This document shows, in pieces, positions 1-6,125 of a stretch of 16,893 bases of DNA; the stretch's first letter is position 1, and the number at the start of each line of letters is the position of its first letter. The notes beneath the pieces were generated by a model that was not told where the DNA came from, made no database searches, and worked only from the letters and a program-made list of their open reading frames with translations. This DNA is from Clostridia bacterium. GTDB lineage: Bacteria > Bacillota_A > Clostridia > Christensenellales > CAG-138. The position numbers and the translations under genes were made by a program. The stretch is taken from positions 1-16,893 of the forward strand of contig JAFZJT010000227.1 of the NCBI GenBank assembly GCA_017553815.1. Reading direction: 5' to 3'.

Positions 1-1
1 A

Positions 2-1087
2 ATTCTCGGCGCGATCCTTTTAATTATCCTCGGTTTGGTTCTGTTTTTCTATTTTAAAATGAAAAATATGAGCCGAAACGCGCCCCCGACCATACCCACG
101 GCGATAGTGCTGCCAAATGTCACCGCAGCCCCTGCCGACCTTGTTGATGTCGATGATCCCGGCTATATCACCATACCAGATGACAGAAAAGCCACGGATC
201 TTACCGAAGAGGAACAGGCCATAATAGATAATTTTCCGAACGACCCGGATTACGAGCCATTCGATCCCGGGATAATGGAGCCGGGCGACGACCCGATCTA
301 TTACGTTCCCCGGATAAGCGGCGACGTTCTGAACATCCTGATCCTCGGCAACGACGCCAAGGCGGATGAGCGCGATCATGGTCGAACCGACGTTATGCAT
401 ATTCTTTCGTACAACAAGGCTACCAGAAAGGCGAAGCTTGTTGCGATTATTCGCGATACCTACATCTACATCCCAGGCCGCGATAAGTGGAACAGGATCA
501 ACACCGCGTTCCGCTTCGGCGGAGTCGGGCTTGCCATGAACACGCTGAACGTGAATTTCGGCCTCGATATCCAGTATTATGTAAGGGTCGATTTCACAAC
601 GATGCCGCAGCTTATCAACGCTATCGGCGGCATCGATATAGATCTTTCCGTCGCCGAGATCAGCTACATCAATGCGGCAATAACAAGCTCGCATATACCG
701 CGTGTTTCCGGCGTTCACCATCTCAACGGCTATCAGGCTCTCCGACACGCGAGAAACCGCGCCGTGGGCAACCATGTTTGGGCGCGAGCCAACCGCCACA
801 ATCAGATTCTTAACGCCGTTTTGGAAAAGATGAAGCAGCAGGAGAATCCCGTTGCGCTTATGGCGATGATGTATCAGCTCGTGGATAAGCTCGACACCAA
901 TATCCCAGTTGAATCGATGGTCTCAATGGCAGTGGACGTCGTTTTCGGCGGCTCCATAAGCATGAACAGCAGGTTGTTACCCTTTGAAGGCACTTGGAAA
1001 TACGCAATGGAGCGCGGAATGGCGGTCATAAAGATCGATATTCCAGCAAACAAGGCCAAGCTGCTCGAATACCTCTACGGTAAATAA
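2..1087 (+). CDS. LytR-CpsA-Psr (LCP) family cell-wall glycopolymer transferase, 5' partial
   Basis: LCP proteins are membrane-anchored enzymes that move undecaprenyl-linked glycopolymers (teichoic acid, capsule or similar) onto peptidoglycan at the outer face of the membrane. The frame is open to the left edge, so the true start lies outside the window; internal TTG or ATG codons near 35-70 would cut the membrane anchor. The first visible residues (ILGAILLIILGLVLFFYF) form a transmembrane helix. A Pro/Asp-rich extracellular linker follows, then the LCP domain: LILGNDAK with DHGRTDVMHI (substrate-binding Asp and Arg), AIIRDTYIYIPG, KWNRINTAFRFGG, YYVRVDF, AIGGIDIDL, LNGYQALRHAR and the Arg-rich WARANRHNQI. 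These are the family landmarks in the expected order. The C-terminus looks complete. Which glycopolymer it handles cannot be told. No clear terminator follows before the lipid kinase gene. Confidence 0.92.
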   Translation: MLGAILLIILGLVLFFYFKMKNMSRNAPPTIPTAIVLPNVTAAPADLVDVDDPGYITIPDDRKATDLTEEEQAIIDNFPNDPDYEPFDPGIMEPGDDPIYYVPRISGDVLNILILGNDAKADERDHGRTDVMHILSYNKATRKAKLVAIIRDTYIYIPGRDKWNRINTAFRFGGVGLAMNTLNVNFGLDIQYYVRVDFTTMPQLINAIGGIDIDLSVAEISYINAAITSSHIPRVSGVHHLNGYQALRHARNRAVGNHVWARANRHNQILNAVLEKMKQQENPVALMAMMYQLVDKLDTNIPVESMVSMAVDVVFGGSISMNSRLLPFEGTWKYAMERGMAVIKIDIPANKAKLLEYLYGK

Positions 1088-1205
1088 GTAATACTAAACT
1101 CTGACTGAGATAGGACTTCTTACCGATTGTTTTCCGCCCTGGTCTATCTTTGCTCAACGATAATCCATATCGCTTCGCTCCATTCGACTTCGACAGGACG
1201 AAAAA

Positions 1206-1233
1206 CTCACAGGCAATTTAGTCCGCTTATAAT
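1206..1233 (+). promoter_or_regulatory. Candidate sigma-A promoter for the lipid kinase gene
   Basis: A perfect TATAAT lies at 1228-1233. CTCACA at 1206-1211 (4 of 6 matches to TTGACA) sits 16 bp upstream. The predicted RNA would start near 1240, about 30 bases before the AGGAGG at 1270-1275. The weak -35 keeps confidence moderate. Confidence 0.4.
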
Positions 1234-1332
1234 CAGAGCATAGTAATAAGAAGCGAACTAACTTCTCACAGGAGGAGATTTATTACGGAAGAACTGCCGA
1301 AAAACAGCGGCGATACTGCATTGCAGGAGTAT

Positions 1333-2256
1333 ATGAAATGGAAAAGAGCGCTTATAGTTATCAACCCGGTAGCGGGCGACGGGCGCTCACTTTCCGTGCT
1401 TCCCGAGCTTGTAAAGGTGCTGAGCGAGAGCGAATATCTGTGTACCACCGTCACCACGACTGGCAGGGGCTCCGCCACCTCATACGTTAAAAAGCTCGGC
1501 ACGGGCTGCGATATGGTGATCTGCTCGGGCGGCGACGGCACTGCCAACGAGGTCATAAGCGGACTTATGGCTATAGCTGAGGAAAGAAGACCCAAATTCG
1601 CGTACATACCCTCGGGCAGCACGAACGACTTCGCCGCCGCGCTCGGCATACCCAAGAAGCAGAAGGATATCATTTCGATGATCGCCAATGGGAAGAGCTT
1701 TCCCGTGGACGTGGGCAGGTTCAATGAGCGTTACTACGCCTACGTTTGCGCGTTCGGAGCGTTTACGAACGTTTCCCACGAAACTTCCCAAACGGCGAAG
1801 AACATTTTCGGTCCCATCGCCTATCTTGCAAAGGGCATAGAATCGCTTAGAAACATAGTTCCGATAAAGGCGAGGTTCATCATCAACGGCGAGGAGATAG
1901 TCGATGATTTCGGCTTCTGCGCGATCAGCAATTCCCATGTGCTCGGCGGCGTTATAAGGCTCAATCACGATCTCGTCGAGATGAACGACGGGATATTCGA
2001 GATAATCCTTATCAAGTATCCCGAGGACGCGATAGGCTTTTCAAAGGTCGCCGCGGCGATCGCGAGCGGCGAGATGAAATGCGAATACATCCGCATCTTC
2101 CACGCGAGCGAGGTGGACGTTACGATCCTCGGCGATAAGCCCGTGGACTTCACGCTCGACGGCGAGCAGGAGAAGAATATTCGACACGCGCATATCGTCA
2201 ATATCCGATCGGGCATTCGCGTTGTGACTGATGAAAAGCTTTTGAACGGAAACTGA
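1333..2256 (+). CDS. Diacylglycerol kinase family lipid kinase (DagK/YegS/BmrU type)
   Basis: Members phosphorylate diacylglycerol or related lipids with ATP, usually recycling DAG from lipid or lipoteichoic acid turnover at the inner membrane face. From the ATG at 1333 the protein has 307 residues, normal for the family. It carries INPVAGDGR (10-18), the nucleotide-binding SGGDGTANE (65-73), PSGSTNDFA (93-101), a VDVGRFNERYY strand, the SHVLGG segment and FTLDGEQ near the C-terminus. The start is uncertain. ATG 1333 gives the typical family N-terminus (MKWKRALIVINP), but its AGGAG (1325-1329) is only 3 bases away. A much better AGGAGG at 1270-1275 sits 6 bases before an in-frame ATT at 1282, which would add 17 residues. 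TTG 1321 is a third option. A factor-independent terminator follows. The exact lipid substrate cannot be told. Confidence 0.9.
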   Translation: MKWKRALIVINPVAGDGRSLSVLPELVKVLSESEYLCTTVTTTGRGSATSYVKKLGTGCDMVICSGGDGTANEVISGLMAIAEERRPKFAYIPSGSTNDFAAALGIPKKQKDIISMIANGKSFPVDVGRFNERYYAYVCAFGAFTNVSHETSQTAKNIFGPIAYLAKGIESLRNIVPIKARFIINGEEIVDDFGFCAISNSHVLGGVIRLNHDLVEMNDGIFEIILIKYPEDAIGFSKVAAAIASGEMKCEYIRIFHASEVDVTILGDKPVDFTLDGEQEKNIRHAHIVNIRSGIRVVTDEKLLNGN

Positions 2257-2271
2257 AAAATTGCTTTGAAT

Positions 2272-2307
2272 AAAACGCCTTGGGCGCATAAGCTCATAGC
2301 GTTTTTT
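2272..2307 (+). terminator. Rho-independent terminator after the lipid kinase gene
   Basis: AAAACGC (2272-2278) pairs with GCGTTTT (2299-2305). An inner TGGGC/GCTCA stem (2281-2285 with 2292-2296) stacks inside it, and the hairpin runs into T6 (2302-2307). It begins about 15 bases after the kinase stop codon. Confidence 0.75.
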
Positions 2308-2320
2308 CATTATACAGAAT

Positions 2321-2348
2321 AAAAAAGGAAACGCACTTGGGCGTTTCC
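2321..2348 (-). terminator. Rho-independent terminator for the leftward lipoprotein gene
   Basis: GGAAACGC (2327-2334) and GCGTTTCC (2341-2348) form a perfect 8-bp stem around a 6-base loop. A6 at 2321-2326 becomes U6 at the 3' end of the leftward transcript. It lies about 30 bases past the lipoprotein stop and faces the rightward terminator of the neighbouring gene. Confidence 0.85.
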
Positions 2349-2377
2349 AAATGAAAGAAGTAAGCGCTTCTGTTTTA

Positions 2378-3481
2378 TCAGCCGTTGGTTTTGATCTCGA
2401 TATTCGTTAGATTCGTCGAAGGCCGCAAACAGGCCGTGACTTTGGTCACAACGCCGTTTTCAACGGTCAAACGCACGGCGGCAACGCTGCCCCAGATGAA
2501 GTAGCCGCTCTCATCCTCGGTGCATCCGCCCGCGATAAGAAGGTTTCCGGCCTCCTGCTCGCTCATTCCGCATTTAACGCCAAGAACGTCGTATTTATCC
2601 GAGATGAAGCCGACCTCCGCGGTCATGGACATGTCGCGGTAATCCGGGAAGCCGCGCATTATCGCAACGGAGCCGTCCTCCGCGCCGTAGGTTCTCGTTA
2701 CGTTCGTTTTGCTGTTTTGAACGTATTTGAAGTCCGAATTCATCATTATGGAATACATATTTCCAAGATCGACGGGCAGATTGCACTTCTCATTGAAACT
2801 GTTTATCTCGGGCTCGTTGTAGGGGATCCAAACGTAGATCTGCGAGATATCGCCAAGGCCGCTCTCAGCGCCGAGGGTTATCATGACCGCGCCCTTTCTA
2901 TACGCGTTGTCCAGCGTTTTGGGAAGACCGCCTTGAAACTGCTCCTCAAACACGACCTCGTAGCCGCGGCTGATCAGCTTTTCGCGAGCCTCGGTGATAA
3001 TGTCGCCCACCTTGATGTCGAAAACGCTGCGCGTTGTCTCGTAAACGGGCGTGGTGCTGCCGTCAGCGTTCTTTTCGATGGTCTTGCCCGCGGGAACGAT
3101 GCGGAAGGCGGTGACGTAGAGCTTCGTGTTCTTTGAGGGTTCGCCGTAATAAAGCTCCCTCGTGCCGACCGTGTAGCCGATATCCTTCGCGTTCTTGCAT
3201 CGGTAATTCATAATATGATGCTCGATGCCGTTTTCCATCGCCTCATAGCCGTAGGCTTTGACATCTTCCTCGCTTGCGCCGAGCATGAGCGGCGCCTCGA
3301 GGTTTTCATTGAGCTCCCGCACCTCTTCGAGCGAATACAGCGGATTATCCTTTTTCATCTTGCCCTTGCCGTTCTCGCCGGGAGTGGTCTTGCTTCCGCA
3401 GCTGCAGCCAATAAGGCCGATCAGAAAGCTCAGCAGCGCGATCATTATGGGCAATGGCTTTTTTCCAAGAAATTTGAACAT
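2378..3481 (-). CDS. Putative lipoprotein of unknown function
   Basis: I do not recognise this 367-residue protein. The N-terminus is a lipoprotein signal: basic MFKFLGKK, a hydrophobic stretch, then the lipobox LIGC with the acylated Cys at residue 26. It should therefore be tethered to the outer face of the membrane. A short Gly/Lys-rich linker follows, then a mixed alpha/beta ectodomain. Two stretches resemble each other: FDIKVGDIITEAREKLISRGY and, near the C-terminus, LGVKCGMSEQEAGNLLIAGG. Both show a Gly-acidic turn, a helix and then Gly, reminiscent of BLIP/SmpA-like folds; this is only an impression. The start at 3481 has AGGGAG 7 bases upstream. It is a single-gene unit with its own strong promoter (3546-3574) and terminator (2321-2348). 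Nothing in the context points to a role in the folate operon next door. Confidence 0.8.
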   Translation of the reverse strand: MFKFLGKKPLPIMIALLSFLIGLIGCSCGSKTTPGENGKGKMKKDNPLYSLEEVRELNENLEAPLMLGASEEDVKAYGYEAMENGIEHHIMNYRCKNAKDIGYTVGTRELYYGEPSKNTKLYVTAFRIVPAGKTIEKNADGSTTPVYETTRSVFDIKVGDIITEAREKLISRGYEVVFEEQFQGGLPKTLDNAYRKGAVMITLGAESGLGDISQIYVWIPYNEPEINSFNEKCNLPVDLGNMYSIMMNSDFKYVQNSKTNVTRTYGAEDGSVAIMRGFPDYRDMSMTAEVGFISDKYDVLGVKCGMSEQEAGNLLIAGGCTEDESGYFIWGSVAAVRLTVENGVVTKVTACLRPSTNLTNIEIKTNG

Positions 3482-3545
3482 TCTTTTCTCCCTTCTTTAT
3501 GCCGCCGCGCATAAAACAGGCTCAAGGCGGCATTTTCCTTCTCCA

Positions 3546-3574
3546 ATTATATAATAAAGGCAGTATGAAGTCAA
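3546..3574 (-). promoter_or_regulatory. Strong sigma-A promoter for the lipoprotein gene
   Basis: Read leftward: TTGACT at 3574-3569, a 17-bp spacer, and a perfect TATAAT at 3551-3546. The -35 lies in the loop, and the -10 in the AT-rich tail, of the terminator-like hairpin that ends the folC transcript. Confidence 0.8.
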
Positions 3575-3589
3575 CGCCATACCGCCTTT
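3552..3589 (-). terminator. Terminator hairpin downstream of folC
   Basis: In the leftward RNA, AAAGGCGGTATG (complement of 3589-3578) pairs over 12 bp with CATACTGCCTTT (complement of 3567-3556), with one G-U pair. The loop has 10 bases and the tail UUUAUUAUAU is U-rich but interrupted. It begins about 33 bases after the folC stop. On the plus strand the same position is an A-C mismatch, so the hairpin is better formed in the folC direction. Confidence 0.6.
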
Positions 3590-3621
3590 TGTCCAATTGA
3601 TGCGGGCGGCACGAGCCGCAG

Positions 3622-4947
3622 CTATTTTTCATCCGGAAAATCAGCTGCTTCCCCTCCCCCACGTTCGTTCGCCGCCAGATAGCCGTTGAGCGCGGTTTTG
3701 AACGAGCCGTAGGCATAAAGCGAACCGAGCACCAGAAGAGGCACACGCTCGAGCCAAGAGGCCTTGACAGCCGCCGCGACTGCATCGTCGTAATTTGCGA
3801 AGCTCTCGGCGGAGATACCCATCGAGCGGAACACCTCGGCGTATTCCTCCGCATCGAGCGAGCGATGATTGTCTGGCGCAACGGTGAACGCTTTTCGCGT
3901 AACGGGCGTCATGATCGCGACCATCTCCTCATACTGCTTATCGGCCATAACGCCGCTCAGGATATTGATTCTGCGACCCTCGAAATAGCGCTTGACGGTT
4001 TCAACAGCCGCGCCCGCGCCCTCGATATTATGCCCGCCGTCGAAGAAAACGAGGGGGTCTTGGCACATCTTTTCAAAACGACCCTTCCATTTTGCACAGA
4101 AAAGCCCGTCATATAGCGCCTTTTCCGAGATCTCAAGACCGCCACTGCGCAGTATCTCCACAGCCTCGATAACGTTTGAAGCGTTCATCGGCTGATACAG
4201 GCCGAGCAAGCTAAGCCTGACGTCATCATGGGTTTTGTAATCGAAGATGCTGCCGTCCATACTGCAATTTTTTATATTGAGCGAAGCATGGTCGGTGCTG
4301 TAGAATGCGCAGCCCTTCTCCTCCGCCGCCGAAGCGATGACGCGCTCCGCAGCGGTGTTTTCGCCGCCGAACAGCACGGGGCAGCCGGGCTTGATGATGC
4401 CCGCCTTCTCCCCCGCTATCGCATCGATCGTATTTCCGAGATACTCGGTATGATCGAGCGAAATGCCGGTTATGACGGAGAGCATGGGCGCCTCGATAAC
4501 GTTCGTGGCGTCGAGCCTTCCGCCCATGCCGACCTCGAGCACGACAACGTCCACCCCTTTACGCTTGAAATACTCAAAGCCTATGGCGGTTATCATCTCA
4601 AACCAAGTCGGGATGTCGTCCATAGAATCCGCGAATGGGCGGATATAGGTCGCGACCTCGGCGAGCTCGTCCTCGGGGATGTTTTCGCCGTTTAGTTGGA
4701 TGCGCTCGGTGAAGGTCTCGATATATGGCGAGGTGAAGGTGCCGACCGAATACCCCGCCTTGATCAGCACGGAGGTCAGCATCGCGCAGAAAGAGCCCTT
4801 GCCGTTCGTGCCGCCGACGTGGACGCACTTAACTTCCCTTTCGGGGTTGCCTAAAAGCGCAAGCAGCTCCGTTATGCGGCTAAGACCCGGGCGGCTGCCC
4901 TTCCAGCTAACGGAATCTATGTATTCAAGGGATTCTTTGTAGTTCAT
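3622..4947 (-). CDS. folC: Folylpolyglutamate synthase / dihydrofolate synthase
   Basis: FolC adds glutamates to folates with ATP (and in many bacteria also makes dihydrofolate from dihydropteroate). This retains folates in the cytosol and makes them better cofactors. The 441-residue length fits. Motifs include the P-loop GGTNGKGS (45-52), FTSPYIETFTERIQLNG, the VLEVGMGGRLDATN block, ISLDHTEYLG with GEKAGIIKPG, and FFDGGHNIEGA in place of the more usual DGAHN. The C-terminal ligase domain has APDNHRSLDAEEY and LLVLGSLY. The ATG overlaps the stop of the upstream folate transporter as ATGA, with AGGAG 6 bases before it inside that gene, so the two are probably translationally coupled. It should fall under the THF riboswitch at the head of the operon. 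Confidence 0.95.
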   Translation of the reverse strand: MNYKESLEYIDSVSWKGSRPGLSRITELLALLGNPEREVKCVHVGGTNGKGSFCAMLTSVLIKAGYSVGTFTSPYIETFTERIQLNGENIPEDELAEVATYIRPFADSMDDIPTWFEMITAIGFEYFKRKGVDVVVLEVGMGGRLDATNVIEAPMLSVITGISLDHTEYLGNTIDAIAGEKAGIIKPGCPVLFGGENTAAERVIASAAEEKGCAFYSTDHASLNIKNCSMDGSIFDYKTHDDVRLSLLGLYQPMNASNVIEAVEILRSGGLEISEKALYDGLFCAKWKGRFEKMCQDPLVFFDGGHNIEGAGAAVETVKRYFEGRRINILSGVMADKQYEEMVAIMTPVTRKAFTVAPDNHRSLDAEEYAEVFRSMGISAESFANYDDAVAAAVKASWLERVPLLVLGSLYAYGSFKTALNGYLAANERGGGEAADFPDEK

Positions 4948-5669
4948 GCTTTGCTCCTTTTCTTGGAAAACGAGGTACTGCCTATGCCCGCCTTTTTGAG
5001 CTGTTCGCAGAGTTTGAGAAGCATCGGAGCAATGATGATCTGCGCGGGAACGAGTATCGCATATTCCGTCAGCCTGTAAACGAACCAGCCCAAATATGTC
5101 TTGCTTCCGTAGAGCTGCGATACCCAGATCGTGTTCACGAGCAGACCGAGGATAAGGCAGTTTATAAGCACGGGTATGATTATGTTGGGAAATAGTTTGA
5201 TCTTGCCACGGAGCTTGTCGATACCGAAGGCTTCAAGGGGCTTTTCGTGCAGGAACAGACCGAGGATGATGCCCATGACGGCGGCAACGAGCGTGAAGCC
5301 GACGTGGTAGGTGCCGAACGGAAACAGCAGCGCCGCTACGAAGTCGCCCAGCCCGTAAACGAGCATGGCCGCGATCGGACCGTAGAGCATCGCCGCAACG
5401 AACGGCGCAACGAACGAGAAGCCGATCTTCGCTCCGGGAAGCTTGACGGACGGCACGATGCGGTCGAGCACAACGTAGATAGCGATCAGAAGCGCGATCA
5501 CCACCATCATGCGCAGGGGCATGGCGGCGGAAGAAGTGTTTTTCGCGGTCGGAACGCTTTTTTCAACCGAGAAAGCGGTTCCACAGTATTCGCATTGCAA
5601 TGATGAGTCCATTTCATTCGCAGAAAGCGCGGCGCCGCACTGCGTGCATGTGACTTTTTTGAGTTTCAT
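4944..5669 (-). CDS. folT: Folate ECF transporter S component (FolT family) with N-terminal zinc ribbon
   Basis: S components bind the vitamin and dock on a shared EcfA/A'/T energy module, which is not in this window. The start at 5669 (241 residues) is chosen for its AAGGAGG 9 bases upstream; the open frame runs on to 5846, but that part is the riboswitch. Residues 1-40 hold a CxxC-x14-CxxC zinc ribbon (Cys 8, 11, 26, 29). A short linker precedes a six-helix membrane domain from about residue 51. FolT-type landmarks include KIGFSFVAPF, MLYGPIAAMLVYGLGD, LLFPFGTYHVGFTLVAAVMG, GLFLHEK, LVNTIWVSQLYG, and a late helix with YAILVPAQIIIAP. The tail is basic (KKRSKA). The THF riboswitch upstream and folC overlapping downstream support folate as substrate. 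The zinc ribbon is an unusual addition. Confidence 0.88.
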   Translation of the reverse strand: MKLKKVTCTQCGAALSANEMDSSLQCEYCGTAFSVEKSVPTAKNTSSAAMPLRMMVVIALLIAIYVVLDRIVPSVKLPGAKIGFSFVAPFVAAMLYGPIAAMLVYGLGDFVAALLFPFGTYHVGFTLVAAVMGIILGLFLHEKPLEAFGIDKLRGKIKLFPNIIIPVLINCLILGLLVNTIWVSQLYGSKTYLGWFVYRLTEYAILVPAQIIIAPMLLKLCEQLKKAGIGSTSFSKKRSKA

Positions 5670-5678
5670 AAAAAAATA

Positions 5679-5725
5679 CCTCCTTATAACAGCGTTCTCG
5701 TCGCTACAAAAAGGAAGCGTTCCTT
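5679..5725 (-). promoter_or_regulatory. Likely expression platform of the THF riboswitch
   Basis: Between the aptamer and the folT start, the RNA can form AAGGAA-CGC-UUCCUU (complement of 5725-5711) followed by U5, and then UAGCG/CGCUG (complement of 5706-5702 and 5694-5690). The same UUCCUU could instead pair with the AAGGAG of the Shine-Dalgarno AAGGAGG (complement of 5685-5679), closing around the second hairpin. This would give mutually exclusive ON/OFF folds for translation control. The first hairpin plus U-tract could also act as a weak terminator. This is inferred from pairing only. Confidence 0.55.
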
Positions 5726-5732
5726 CTGTATA

Positions 5733-5862
5733 GCCAGCGGGATGCGAAAGCAGCACAGCAACCGTTGCCAAGCGCATAACTGATTTACGCTCGGGAAGTT
5801 TTCGTTCGGGCATCAACTCCCTGTATGCCCGACACTTCAAACTCACTGCTTTCTACTCTGTT
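5733..5862 (-). promoter_or_regulatory. Tetrahydrofolate (THF/folT) riboswitch aptamer
   Basis: Read leftward, the leader contains the conserved THF aptamer elements in order: GAGUAGA (complement of 5858-5852), P2 strand AAAGCAG (5852-5846), junction GAAGUGU (5838-5832), P3 CGGGCAU/AUGCCCG (5831-5825 with 5813-5807, perfect 7 bp), loop GGGAGUUG (5821-5814), AACGAA (5806-5801), P2 return CUGCUUU (5753-5747, perfect 7 bp), and the 3' CGCAUCCCGCUG (5746-5735). CAG and CUG at the ends can close P1. The loop GGGA can pair with the 3' UCCC, as in the known pseudoknot. The P3-P2 insert is longer than usual and carries its own hairpins. It sits ahead of folT-folC, the expected regulon. Confidence 0.88.
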
Positions 5863-5875
5863 TTTTCCGTGACGT

Positions 5876-5904
5876 ATTGTACCAAAGTTTTCGCTTTATT
5901 ACAA
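5876..5904 (-). promoter_or_regulatory. Sigma-A promoter of the folT-folC operon
   Basis: Read leftward: TTGTAA at 5904-5899, a 17-bp spacer, and TACAAT at 5881-5876. The predicted RNA start (about 5868) falls just before the riboswitch aptamer. Confidence 0.7.
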
Positions 5905-6059
5905 GCACTTTGAGCGGATAAGCACGGGATTTTTTATATATTGATAAGGAAGAGCCGAGGTTTTGCGAAATAGTCCGTATTTGCACATGTTTTGACGCTG
6001 TTTCGCCAAAAGTCATAAAAAATTAACAATTTATTTACCGCATTTACGGAATTTGGGGT
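5905..6059 (+). other. Divergent intergenic spacer, AT-rich
   Basis: This is the unassigned core of the divergent region between folT and the LOG gene. It is AT-rich. I see no gene in it. One possible extra rightward promoter is TTGACG (5992-5997), a 16-bp spacer and CATAAA (6014-6019), which matches the consensus only in part. No clear operator palindrome was found. Confidence 0.3.
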
Positions 6060-6088
6060 TTTCATTTTGGTTCAAAAGATGGTATAAT
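6059..6088 (+). promoter_or_regulatory. Extended -10 promoter of the LOG-usp operon
   Basis: TGG-TATAAT (6080-6088) is an extended -10 with a perfect hexamer. A weak -35, TTTTCA (6059-6064), lies 18 bp upstream. The -10 overlaps an ATG at 6087, which rules that codon out as the gene start. The 5' UTR then has a short GGGGG/CCCCC hairpin (6096-6113) before the AGAGG Shine-Dalgarno. Confidence 0.72.
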
Positions 6089-6125
6089 GCAATTTGGGGG
6101 CATTCCCTCCCCCGCGAGAGGTAAT

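Noticed and set aside
20..799. A 259-codon open frame on the minus strand
   Set aside because: It runs antisense to the well-supported LCP gene, has no family motif, and is explained as a shadow of that gene's codon use.
1771..1784. parS-like GTTTCCCACGAAAC inside the lipid kinase gene
   Set aside because: It has two central differences from the variant found at the other two sites and lies in coding sequence; probably chance.
4228..4695. A 155-codon plus-strand open frame opposite folC
   Set aside because: It is antisense to folC, which has all family motifs, and has no recognisable domain.
5670..5846. N-terminal extension of the folate transporter open frame to 5846
   Set aside because: It covers the riboswitch and the expression platform, while a consensus SD precedes the ATG at 5669.
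6096..6113. GGGGG/CCCCC hairpin in the LOG 5' UTR as a regulatory switch
   Set aside because: It is short, does not cover the SD, and matches no known riboswitch; noted only as a leader hairpin.
6087..6125. Upstream ATG at 6087 as start of the LOG gene
   Set aside because: The codon lies inside the TATAAT of the promoter, so it would not be in the mRNA; ATG 6126 matches the family start.
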